Assembly: GCA_900491605.1 (NCBI GenBank)
Contig: UESW01000065.1
Span: 56,906 to 120,905, forward strand
Source: Calamus simplicifolius
Lineage: Eukaryota; Streptophyta; Magnoliopsida; Arecales; Arecaceae
Direction: 5' to 3'
Length of the DNA: 64,000 nucleotides
The translations under genes were made by a program, and so were the position numbers. Shown here piece by piece: positions 50,425 to 59,954 of the stretch. Below the pieces are notes generated by a model. The model ran no database searches and had not been told where the DNA came from. It saw nothing but the letters and a program-made list of their open reading frames with translations. Within the stretch, counting starts at the first letter, position 1. Every line of letters starts with the position of its first letter.

Positions 50425-51579
50425 GGAAGAGAGACTACAGGAAGCTAGTAAATTTTTTTAATTCAAAAAACAAAAATAATTTTGTCATATATAATTTAGC
50501 CATATACCAATTTATATCGAACTCCATACTACATGAAATTTTTGCCAAGACTTGCTGTGTCAGTATATCCAAACGATATCGCACCTTATATTTCATATTC
50601 TTGTTCATGTTTCATAGCCACCAATGAGATACGTTGGGCACAGAAATAAGTATAAGAAAGAGAACAGGATGAAGAAGAGAGAAAAGGAAAGGCCCAAATT
50701 TATTTACAGATAAAATGAAGCAACAATGTGTAAACCAAACCTGATCTTATATGTAGATATATAACAAACACACAGATGTGATAAACTTTTAGCTGTGAAT
50801 AACATCGAATCGATTTATCTCAAAGAATGTGCCTTTCTACACTTTATGAGGAAAAAGTCAGATTAAACGACAGAAATATAAAGCCTGTATATAGCACAGA
50901 ACCTATTTGTTTGAAAACATTATCGAAACACTTCAATAATAATTAAAAGAAGCCGTCAAACTCACACATCACAATAGTTCCTATCAATTTTGATCGTTGC
51001 TTCTATCACTTCCACTCACTTTCTCTCTAAACTGGTATTTTAAGTTACAATACCAATTTCAATGATATCTCACACCATCACCCCACTTCGAGAAGATAAC
51101 AACGATAAAAAACCATAAAATTACCTACATCGCCATTGATCTAACCAACACCACAAACCCTAACTACCAAAGAGAAACAGGAAAACTACAAACCACAAAT
51201 GACAAATCAATCTCATCATGTTCAATGGAAACAAAAAACCGCTAAAACCAACACGATAACATAACAATCTGGAGGGGAAAACAAAAATAGGAAACGGATT
51301 AGGGAAACAAAAAAGGGCAGAGCAGCAAAGAAGAAAAATACATTAAAAAAAAACGAAATTTGCACCCAGAACTCGTCAATAAGCATCGAAATAGGTCTCA
51401 AGATCAAGTCGGGTAAGAAGAAAAAAGAGGGAGGACTCACGGAAGAGAAGGAGGCCGGTCAAGGCGCCGGCGAGGGATGAGTAGCATAAGCGGCGGATGG
51501 TGAGATCGAGGCAGGCGTCCCATTTGGCGTCAAGGTCGTAGCGAGGGGGGATCGCGTCGTGCTTCTTTTCTTCCGCCAT
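42668..51579 (-). CDS. MIC10: MICOS complex subunit MIC10
   Basis: Exon 1 is 51579-51441 and exon 2 is 46894-46749, with GT-AG borders; together they give 95 codons in closed phase. The start reads MAEEKKHDAIPPRYDLDAKW, followed by DACLDLTIRRLCYSSLAGAL and GLLLFR. Exon 2 continues SPTTRWASVAFGAGVGIGAAY and YTESSYILDG. The charged N-terminus, two short membrane segments and the glycine-rich GAGVGIG motif are those of MIC10, the inner-membrane protein that oligomerises and bends membrane at mitochondrial crista junctions. A candidate last exon is 42682-42668: acceptor CCTAG, then GAGGAGCAGAAG and a TGA, adding EEQK for 99 residues. This exon is tiny and 4 kb away, so it is tentative; without it the frame reads into the intron. 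Introns of about 4.5 and 4.1 kb contain an RTE LINE and repeats. Confidence 0.88.
49057..49673 (-). mobile_element. 5'-truncated RTE-type LINE with 14-bp target duplication
   Basis: TTGCCAACAACCAT occurs at 49043-49056 and 49674-49687, bracketing 617 bp. On the minus strand the insertion ends 'gccaaccccatgtagttggg' and 'aagggcttagatgagttgag' with a TTGAG tail, the plant RTE 3' end also seen at 30957. The remainder is a decayed 3' portion of the element. It lies in MIC10 intron 1. Confidence 0.82.
50381..50421. repeat. (AG)n microsatellite
   Basis: About 20 tandem AG dinucleotides within MIC10 intron 1. Confidence 0.95.
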
Positions 51580-52422
51580 TACGAAGTGATGGCTCTAAGA
51601 CCTTCGTCCGAGCTTCGGCGTTCGGCCTTAACGCTGTCTCCTTCCGCCGCCTCGCTTCCCGGCCCGTATCCCGGCTTCGCTCGGCTTCCTTGCGTGTGGG
51701 CAGGAGCAATGGTTCAAAGTGGTGCGTACGATTTTTGATGCCCATCCATGGACACGAACCGTTCGATCAGTGACGGCTGAAAATTTATTTTTGATGCCCT
51801 TAATTTTTTTTAAAAAAAGAAAAAAAAATTACTGTGTGAGTTCCAATGGCCATGGGATGAAGATCACATGGCGTTATGTGTCTTGTTGGAAGGAGGCGGA
51901 AAGGGGCATCATTCTGTACCGCACTACTCAATAAGAGATAATACAACGGTCAGGATGAGCTCGGTCCTCTTGAATCCCTAACTTAAATCTAGCACTAAGT
52001 TCGTGCTGCATGATCAACCAAGATTCGAGAAACAATGGTAATTGATGGACTCTCATGACTTGGGTTAGCTTAAGTGCTGAAGAAGCATCATCTACATGTG
52101 CTTTATGTTTTATCAACGTCATAAACCATTGAGCTATAATGGATGGTTTATTGTTATCATGTAATAACAATATTAGTTGTAGCCATAGTAAAATTTCAAT
52201 TCCAAATTAGTTAAGATCAAATATATAAATGTTTTTCCTTCATTCAAAAAGTATTGTTAGACAAAGTATTAACCTCTTGCAATACTTTGCACACCAATAC
52301 TATAACCTCTATTGACACATGTTTATGCTACCTGTTTCAAATGAATCATTTATTACTCCTATATAGATCATTACTTATATGTATAGTATATATATATATA
52401 TATGTATATATGTATATGTATA
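51580..52422. other. MIC10 upstream region and AT-rich spacer
   Basis: The first 150 bp are GC-rich presumed promoter and leader of MIC10. After that the sequence is AT-rich, with an interrupted (AT)n run at about 52385-52422 that directly abuts the LTR-like sequence. No further gene is seen. Confidence 0.5.
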
Positions 52423-53280
52423 TGTTGCCGCTGAAATCCGTCCTCCGACTCGGGCGCGGTCGATCTCCGAGAAGAGGGGGTGCGGCGGACCTGCAAAAGA
52501 AGCCCACACGCGGAGGGACGCTGGGGGTGGTCCTCCGCGGAAGACCCTCCGACGCTCAAGTCAGTGGGAAGGAATCGGCGATCAACCAGACAATGAGGAG
52601 GTGGATCTCTCCGGGAGACCTCTCCGGGGGCGGCCAATCGGAGGCTCCAAAGGGCAGAGCGCCGACGAGCTGCCGGAGAGAGGAGAGTGAGAGTGGAGGT
52701 GTGCGTAAGAGTCGCGTACCTGAGGGAATCTGCCAATCTGATATTTATAGACTGTCACCTGGGGACTTGAGCATCTTCTGGAAGGTTCTGAGGTTGTTAC
52801 GATACGGGGGTAGACAGAATCAGGCCGTTGTGGGGCCGTTAGAATCCACGCCTTGTCTGTTAAGGGATCGACGGCTGGGAGAGCTCCTTGATGTCTTGGG
52901 ATCTGGGTGAGTAGACCTGGGGCGGTTACAATAGGTCTTAGGCCACGTCTCAACATGATTCCTTGCCTAAGGTGCTGCTCGGGTAAGCTTAAGCTCTCCC
53001 GCGTCAGGTTCCGCGGAGGTAGACGTCAGGGCGTGGATCGCTGGGTATAAGCGAGCTACGGAAGCCCGGAAGGGGCCGAGCTAGGGAAGCCCGGAAGAGG
53101 CCGAGCTAGGGAAGCCCGGAAGAGGCCGAGCTAGGGAAGCCCGGAAGAGGCCGAGCTACGGAAGCCCGGAGGAGGCCGAGCTACGGAAGCCCGGAGAGGC
53201 CGAGCTATACGGAAGGGGAGGAGGTCAGCCTTAGCCGCCTCGCACGGATATCAATGCAATGACGATTTTACCCCCCAACA
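52423..53280 (+). mobile_element. Candidate 5' LTR of a gypsy-type retrotransposon
   Basis: A GC-rich block begins TGTTGCCGCTG directly after an AT run and ends CCCCCCAACA; TGTTG...CAACA is the short terminal inverted repeat expected of an LTR. Internal phrases such as 'accctccgacgctcaagtca' are, from memory, common in plant LTRs. A minisatellite (53053-53212) lies near its right end. No second copy is in the window and no clear primer-binding site (TGG...) follows, so the right boundary is uncertain. Confidence 0.5.
53053..53212 (+). repeat. Minisatellite array 1, ~26-bp unit
   Basis: Six or so tandem copies of 'gaagcccggaagaggccgag' plus 'ctaggg' or 'ctacg', with point differences. GC-rich; first of four tandem arrays in the last 11 kb. 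Confidence 0.85.
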
Positions 53281-53577
53281 CATGCCCTCCACTCCCTAGT
53301 TCGAAGCGTAGGTTCGGGCGTAGGGAGTATAAGCTCAAGTGGCGCGCCCTGGATGGGACGTCTTGGCCTAAACAGTTCATGCAATGATGCCCTAATTAAT
53401 GCGACAGGGCCATCGTACCTTCGGAGGTAAGGTTCCTCCACTAGCGACGGTTGAGATTGCGCCGTGCCGTGAATCCCGATCGATATGGGGTTTGTCGAGG
53501 CGATTCCGGACGCCTCGAATGAGACGTCCCGCCTCCCAGGGCGGTTCCTTGGCGGAGAAGCGAAGTGACAGCCGCCC

Positions 53578-53591
53578 TATATATATATATG
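53578..53591 (+). promoter_or_regulatory. Candidate TATA box, module 1
   Basis: CTATATATATATAT in an otherwise GC-rich stretch, 112-125 bp upstream of the gag-like start codon at 53703. Position and contrast in composition suggest a core promoter; this is inference only. Confidence 0.5.
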
Positions 53592-53702
53592 CTTATGCAC
53601 ATGTGCGCATGTTCGGCGTCTTCTCACCTTGTTTTCAGAAGAGCATTGGTCTCTCATCCTCTCCAGCGTTCATCGTTTTCGCCCAGGATTTCCTCAACCG
53701 AG

Positions 53703-56591
53703 ATGGCGATGAGCCCTGAAGACGTGGCCTCAGAAATCGTTGCTGAGGATTTGGGGAGGATTCACCAGAGGTATGGTCTGCCCTGGATGTAGTTTTGCGG
53801 GTGCCGGAACCCGAAGATAGGGTTACTCGGGGATTAGAGTCCGGTCTTTATCTATGAGGATAGTTTTAAGGCGGGTCTTCGTTTTCCTCTCCATCCCTTG
53901 GTGAAGGAGATCATGACCCACTACAACATCTGTCCATCGATGGTGGCTCCAAATAGTTGGCGGAACATCGTCGGATTCATTTCGATGTGTCACCAGATTC
54001 AAATCGTTGCGACTCTCCCCCTTTTCCGCACCTGTTACCACTTGACTCCCGGGAGGAAATCGGAGTGGACCTCCATCGGGCCCCGGAGATCTTTTAATGT
54101 CATCGCGGATAAGCCTTCTTCCATCAAGGGGTGGAAGAGCCGATTCGTGATTGCGGAGGGGAACATCGGTTCCGATTTCCCTCGACGATGGGGGGAAGTT
54201 GCGAGGGATGCGGAGACGCATCCGGCCTTATCGGCGCAGGAGGAGAGGGACCTGGATGTCCTTCGTAATGGACAGGTATTTTCGGCTAACGACCTGTTAT
54301 CGGAGGGGGCCCTCTTCGCAGCCGGGCTCAGCCCTCTGGATCCACAAGGTGAGTCCCTTTTTGCGCTTGTATTTTTCTTGATTACTTGGGCCTGAGTATG
54401 TAAATTCCGGTTTGACAGCCACAAGGTTGGCGTTGTCGAGCCTCTCCAAGAGGAAGAGAGGGAAGCGCCCAGGGGAAGGTAGCGGCGCGGACAGCGGCCG
54501 GCCCGAGAAAAGGGCCCATACCTCCGCAAAAGCCCGCCGGACGCTGGAGCAGTCCCCATAGGCCGCCGGGGCGAAGGAGGATCCGGGGAGAATGGCCCGC
54601 ACCTGGCGCCCTTGTTGGAGATTTCGGACAGTTCGGATGAAGCTCCGCTGGCTCGTCCGACCGCGTCCCCCTTGAAAGAGGAACCTGCGACGGGTCCAGT
54701 GGAGGCGGCCGTAGCAGAGGGGCCCATTGTCCCCGGGATTACCACTGGCTCCAGCGGGAGAGGGGGAGGAGACAGCCGCAGCGGAGGAAGTTCGGGGGAG
54801 CCCCTGCTTGGTCTATCCGCCGGGGAGTCTGGTAGCAGTGAGGTCGGGCCGCCCTCGATGGGTCAAGAGGCGGTTCAGACCGAGACCTCGGGGGAGCCCG
54901 CGGAGGGACGCAGGTGGTGGCGACTGGAGAGGATGCACGGTGGAGGGAGCACAACAAAGTGGGGGTCCCACGATCGGGGCCCCCTCGAAGAAGATTTTGG
55001 GGAGGCTGGCGCTTGGGCTGGCCGAGCTATCTGAAGAGGCCCAAGCCAGGGCCCTGATGGAGGAGGCTGGGAGGTTGAAGGCTTCTCAGCTGGGGGTCGT
55101 CCAGGCCGGTCCCTCAGGCGGGGCCGGTCAACCCAGCAGCTCGGAGGCTAGCATTGATGAGGCGTTTTCCGCCATGATAAGGTCGGTCCTGCATCCGGGT
55201 GCGGATCCATCGACGGACAAGTTTGCCGACCTGGGATTGGTCGATGCTGCGTTCGGGCAGCAAGGTGTAGCTGAGGGTATTCATCTCCTTCCCGCCATAG
55301 ATAACACGACTTTGATGAAGATGACCCGGGACTACGCTTCGAAGGTGAGTCATTTTCCAGTGACAGATGTTTCCCGATGGACCCCGTCGTGGGCTTATTC
55401 AGTTTTTGCTTTGCAGGCGTTTTGCTTTCCCGGGCGATTTGCTGGCGTCTGAGTTTGGCGACGGGGGCCAGCGTCCAGGCCCGGAGGGAGAATGTCGAGC
55501 TCCAGTCGCGGCTGAAGGTGTCTGAGCAGTTCGAAGAGCTCATGGACACGATGGACAGGAACTCGAAGGCGGCAAGGGCGGCACATCAGGCTGCCGTGGA
55601 CGAGGTGTCCAAGCAGAAGCGCAGGGTGGAGGAGTTACAGGGACTCCTGGCGAAGAACGACGACGCATGCTTGGAGCTGGCCAGGATCGAATCAAACACT
55701 CCGCGGAGGTGGCGGCGATGCGGCGGGAACACGGCGAGAGTTTGAGCCGGTTGAGGAGAGAGGCCGACGATGAAAGAAGGCGCCTGGCGAGAATGCTCGG
55801 CGAAATGGAGGAGAAACTGAAACGGCGTGATGGTGAAATCGCCGATTTGAAGGAGAACGCGAGGTGGCATCAAGGGATGATGACTCGAGTGAGTGGCGAG
55901 TTGTCGCAAGCTCGGGGAGATTGAAGCCAGACAATCGAAGATCAGTACCCTGCAAGAGAGGGTCGAGCTGGTCGGCGCTGACAGGACAAGAGCCCGGAGT
56001 GAGGCTGAGGAGCTGGCCAAAAGGTTGGCCAGGCGAGAGGGGGAGGTATGCTCCCATTTTACCCTCTTTATTTTTCTATTGGCTCCTTGCGATGCCGATT
56101 GATTTTGGCTTTTCCAGATGGCGAGATGGGGTCGGAGATTCGGGCTCTCCAAAGTGCGCTCGCGTCCACTCGCAGCAGGAGCTCGGAACTCGAGACACGG
56201 GCTAGCGAGCTTGAGGAACAAAATGCCATTTCGAAGGCCCAAGTGATCGAGGCCGAGAAACGCGGAGGCCAACACGCAGCTCGCCATTCTCAAGGGGAGG
56301 CAAGACGCTATGAGCGTAGACGCGTTCCGTCACGGGATGGAAGAGTGTAAGCAGAGGATTCTTAGCGAGCGCCCGGAGTGGGACCTTTCTTTTCTGAGCG
56401 TCGAAGATTCCGAAGACGGCGAGTCCGAAGAAGAAGAAGACGAAGATGAATGTGTCGATGTTTCTGACGCGAACCTGGCGCCGCCCCTAGTCCCAGCGAA
56501 GCTGCAGCTTCTGAGGGACGATCGCAAACTGCCGCCGAGGGGGCGAGAATCGGAGAAGGGTGAGCCTAGCCGCCTCCGCAGGCGCAACTGA
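53703..56591 (+). pseudogene. Gag-like protein of the putative gypsy-type (PF04195-like) family, frame-broken
   Basis: Four exons with GT-AG introns at 54349-54418, 55345-55416 and 56046-56117. It starts MAMSPEDVASEIVAEDLG at 53703. The conserved domain reads KAGLRFPLHPLVKEIMTHY, NSWRNIVGF, KGWKSRFVIAE, resembling the plant 'putative gypsy type transposon' domain. Then follow a basic stretch (LSKRKRGKRP), an acidic/Ser/Gly-rich middle, long coiled coil (ARRENVELQSRLKVSEQFEE onward), and an acidic end (RPEWDLSFLSVEDSEDG, then a poly-E/D tract) before the stop near 56591. The frame breaks early (TAG after LPWM, shift near 53850), at a stop near 54560, at about 54990, and in the coiled coil. Flanking residues stay sensible, so the breaks are small indels. 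It probably derives from a retrotransposon; no pol region is seen downstream. Confidence 0.7.
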
Positions 56592-56660
56592 GGGTATCCC
56601 AAAGCCGGTGGGCTCCTGGTTTAGGAGTTGTTATTGTACCTTGTTTATTTGTCGTTCCTT

Positions 56661-56667
56661 AATAAAG
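56661..56667 (+). terminator. Polyadenylation signal AATAAAG, module 1
   Basis: AATAAAG in a short T-rich stretch about 70 bp after the gag-like stop, the usual position of a plant poly(A) signal. Confidence 0.5.
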
Positions 56668-56782
56668 AATTTCTGTTTTGACTTAAGTGAGTTTCGCCTT
56701 GAGCGGTCTGTGGCTCGCTGCGATCTTGGGTTATCTTTATTCGAGACTAGGCAAAGCGTTAGCTCGGACCGATAGGCGATAA

Positions 56783-57000
56783 AATGGATCGGCTAGATCG
56801 GCTGGGACCGACGGTCGGCTGGGCCGCGGCTGGGGCCGACGGCTAGGGCCGACGGATAGGTCGGCGTGGGCCGACCGGCTAGGGCCGACAGGGTCGGCTG
56901 GGGCCGACGGCTGGGGCCGACTAGGTCGGCACCTTAGGTCGGCTGGGCCGACCGGCTTAGGTCGGCTATAGGTCGGCTTAGGTCCTATCGGCTTAGGTCT
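56783..57000. repeat. Minisatellite array 2, irregular GGTCGGC/GCCGACC units
   Basis: Dense irregular repetition of TCGGC and GCCGA words. Several form perfect short hairpins, for example GGTCGGC-tgg-GCCGACC near 56937-56953. Unit length varies, so this is a degenerate hairpin cluster rather than a regular satellite. Confidence 0.75.
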
Positions 57001-57405
57001 GCTTCCTGCCATCCTGCCAGCCTGCTGTCCCGCAGGCAATTCGGTTTTTACTTTACTAGAAACGGTGATACGGCAGAGTGGGGGGCATAAAGCTGCATCA
57101 GAGCTTTCCGGAAGGTGCTCTTTTCCCATGCAGGTCCTCGTTGCGATGCGCACGCAACCGTCCACTATTGGACAGTACTTTTTCAAAGGACGATTTTCTG
57201 AGCCCGCCGGTTTTCGAAGCGTCAGCGGACGATTTCCTGCATTTAATGACTGTGATTCGGGATCAGGAGGGGATCTTCGTACACGTCCTGGTTCAGGCGG
57301 TGGGTTTGGCGCGCAGTGGGGCGCCAATCTTGGGAGACCACGTGGAGTTGGAAATTTGAATCTCGGGACGCGCAGCTGGGTGGCTTTTCCTGGTCCATTT
57401 CCGCC

Positions 57406-57414
57406 TATAAAAAG
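57406..57414 (+). promoter_or_regulatory. Candidate TATA box, module 2
   Basis: TATAAAAAG in GC-rich DNA, with a CCACGTGG G-box about 70 bp upstream and an ATG 67 bp downstream (57473). Confidence 0.6.
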
Positions 57415-57472
57415 GGAAAAGGGGGTCTCATCTGGTTATCCCCAAAGTTTCTTTCTCGCCAGAGCTTTTACC

Positions 57473-58066
57473 ATGCTCATTTCTCTGTTGCTACGAGTGG
57501 AGGATCGACTTTTCCTTTCATGGGCTCCTTGCCGCCGGATAGCTGGGGCGACCGGGGAGCAGCTGAAGGATGGCTCATCCTTAGGGGACGAGTCTCGGAG
57601 ATCATATGGAGAGCGCACATGGGGGGCGCAGAGATCATACGGAGAGCGCACATATGCGCTTCCGTGTGACTTTGCGGCCGGTTACGGGGGGGGTAGGAAG
57701 TGCATGACACCCCGTAGCACGCTCCCCTTTTTCGCTGGCTTAGGTTCCCGTCCCTTCTCTGAGGGGAATCCTTGCCACGGGAGGGAGAAGATGGGAGCAA
57801 CCGGGGTCGGATGGTCCCCGGTTCCTTGGCTGGGCGGCGATCCAGCACCCCTCCTAGGGGGGGGGGATCGTCCGGATCCTCAGAATCAGCATCCGCGGGC
57901 CATGCCTCCTTTTGGATCTTTTAATTCATCCTGCCCAGGCGGACTATTTCGTGGTTTGCCTGATTTGTCGATCCGGCCGTTGAACATCGCAGTCGCCTGG
58001 GCTGCTTTGGAGCAGTTGCCGGGTTTTGTATTTGCCTTTATTTTATGCATTTCAATGCTCTTGTAA
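57473..58066 (+). CDS. Hypothetical ORF, module 2 (weak)
   Basis: An open frame of about 197 codons starts MLISLLLRVEDRLFLSW shortly after the TATA box and ends FAFILCISMLL. I recognise no domain. It contains a near-exact internal duplication (57598-57655), giving SYGERTWGAQ and RSYGERTY. A longer frame extends upstream to 57065, but the TATA box argues for the later start. GC-rich DNA opens long frames by chance, so coding is unproven. It may instead be the transcribed leader of another retroelement. Confidence 0.28.
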   Translation: MLISLLLRVEDRLFLSWAPCRRIAGATGEQLKDGSSLGDESRRSYGERTWGAQRSYGERTYALPCDFAAGYGGGRKCMTPRSTLPFFAGLGSRPFSEGNPCHGREKMGATGVGWSPVPWLGGDPAPLLGGGDRPDPQNQHPRAMPPFGSFNSSCPGGLFRGLPDLSIRPLNIAVAWAALEQLPGFVFAFILCISMLL

Positions 58067-58101
58067 CGCCTGTGAGGCATTTGTAATTGATCATGATCGG
58101 C

Positions 58102-58108
58102 AATAAAG
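58102..58108 (+). terminator. Polyadenylation signal AATAAAG, module 2
   Basis: AATAAAG 35 bp after the end of the module 2 frame, followed by a T-rich stretch. Confidence 0.45.
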
Positions 58109-58424
58109 AGAGTTATATTCTGTTTCCTCTATCTTTTCTTGTGCCGAGCTTTTGCTATTGTTGTTTGTGGGCGTCAAAAGCGTTCCGTTCGCCCTTAGAC
58201 GAGGATTTCACGCCCGAACTAATCGAGGTTCGTATGCGATTGCAGAGATCGTTCGGCGAAATACGCTCCTTGCTTAGGTCAGGAGTCTGGTATTTTGTGC
58301 TCCGCTTTTATCGGAGCTCGGAGTACCGTAGGTCGGTCTTGGCCGAAGTTCGGGAATCCGCACCCCTTCTCGTCATGGTTTAAGGAGTTACTTGGGATAG
58401 TCGTTGAGTTTCGGGGAACGTCTT

Positions 58425-58728
58425 ACTTGGCCCTGCCAAGGTTCGGAGAGGCCCTGCCAAGGTTCGGAGAATTGTAGCTCGGCCCTGCCGAGGTTCGGAG
58501 CTCGGCCCTGCCGAGGTTCGGAGAATTGGTAGCTCGGCCCTGCCGAGGTTCGGAGAATTTAGCTCGGCCCTGCCGAGGTTCGGAGAATTGGTAGCTCGGC
58601 CCTGCCGAGGTTCGGAGAATTGGTAGCTCGGCCCTGCCGAGGTTCGGAGAATTGGTAGCTCGGCCCTGCCGAGGTTCGGAGAATTGGTAGCTCGGCCCTG
58701 CCGAGGTTCGGAGAATTGGTAGCTCGGA
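58425..58728. repeat. Minisatellite array 3, ~32-bp hairpin unit
   Basis: It begins with two units holding TTGGCCCTGCCAAGG (type A), then about eight units of GCTCGGCCCTGCCGAGG (type B), each followed by TTCGGAGAATT and GGTA. Each unit can form a 6-bp stem with a 3-base loop. The core is the same as in array 4. Confidence 0.9.
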
Positions 58729-59123
58729 GGGAGCGAATCAGCGCCGTTGCAGGCTAGGCGTTAGGTCCACGGCGCTTAATAAAGGGGGCGCTCGAGCGGA
58801 ACGGGCGGCGTGTTGTCACGCTTTATTGGCGATGCTGCTCTTTCCGAGGGGGCAATTATCGGCCGAGCGACGGACTTCCACGTTTTCCGAGGAAAAGGGG
58901 GGGTATTAAGCAGCTGGGGAAGCGCCGAATGCATTTAATGCAGGGGGCGACAGATCGGAAAGTGTTCGCCTGGGGAACCTCCGAACAATCTGTTCGCGCT
59001 TATCGATCTTACTCGGGATAGGGCGCGACTCTTTGGATTCCTCACGCATTAGAATGTGACACGTGGCAAACTCTCATGGGTCGGCGTTCGCGGCGCGGCC
59101 GATCGGGATACCTGCCTGGCGGG

Positions 59124-59131
59124 TATAAATA
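59124..59131 (+). promoter_or_regulatory. Candidate TATA box, module 3
   Basis: TATAAATA in GC-rich DNA, with an ACACGTGGC G-box-like motif about 65 bp upstream and an ATG 58 bp downstream (59182). Confidence 0.6.
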
Positions 59132-59181
59132 TGACCGAGGGGGATTGGTTTGGCCATCCCTCGGTCTGAGCTCCGAAAAAA

Positions 59182-59464
59182 ATGGCCTCTCCAGCGCGAT
59201 CGTCAAGTGACTCGCGTTCCTCGGTTAGCAGCCCGCCGTACTCGGAGGGGAGGGACCTCCGTGACGTCGATGGGCTGACCCTTGCGTCGGGCCTTGCGAT
59301 CAATGAGCGGCTTGCGAGGACCGCCGAGGAATTCTTGGATGTCTCGGTCAGGGAGGCGGAGGCCTCACGCCGGGTGATGGACCGGCAGGAGGAGGAGATT
59401 CGTCCTCCGTCAGCAGGTGGCTGACCTGACTCTGGAGGAGTTGCTGGCCTCTGGGGGCAACTGA
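59182..59464 (+). CDS. Small coiled-coil-like ORF, module 3, with a frameshift
   Basis: ATG 59182 opens MASPARSSSDSRSSVSSPP, a serine-rich head, then GLAINERLARTAEEF and REAEASRRVMDRQEEEI, helix-forming and charged. That frame stops at 59424. One frame over, from about 59403, it continues LRQQVADLTLEELLASGG and stops at 59462-59464, a better C-terminus for a coiled coil of about 94 residues. A missing base near 59402 would explain this. No known family is recognised. The head and coil resemble the style of retroelement accessory proteins but prove nothing. Confidence 0.4.
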
Positions 59465-59954
59465 CTCCAGGGCCTCTGCCCCCCGTTTTTGCTTTTGTTT
59501 TTCTGTGTCTTTTTGTGCCTCGCACTCCTTCTTTTAAATGGAAAATAGACTCGTTTTGAATTTCTTTCTTCTTTGAGAATGATTATCTTGATACGCTCGA
59601 CGGACTTGGGTGTCGGTCTGGTCCCATCGTCCCGCGTATTAATCGTAGATATTTCGAATGACGGTTACAGGGGGGTTCCCAAAGGTTTTCTACTGCTAGG
59701 GAGAATTTCCTGGCCCAGCCTGGGGCCCTTGGCCGGTTATGCGAGGCTTTATAGCCTCTTAGGGGAATTCTGCCATGGTGGCATTTTTTCGCATGCCGAT
59801 GGTTTTCGTTTAGCGCCCGTTTTCAAACCGGGCGAAGTCCTTCGGGGACTATTTGGGGGCCGTTCGGCTTTGGTCGAGGCTTGTAGGTTTAGACCTTTCG
59901 CTGGGGTCTTAGCCCGAATGGTTTTTACCTAGCCTTGTCATGGCTCGGGGAAAC

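Noticed and set aside
52371..52956. Long minus-strand frames over the LTR-like block
   Set aside because: No domain, repetitive GC-rich sequence, several frames open at once.
57065..57472. Upstream extension of the module 2 frame to 333 codons
   Set aside because: A clear TATA box lies inside this extension and no domain supports it; GC-rich DNA gives long frames by chance.
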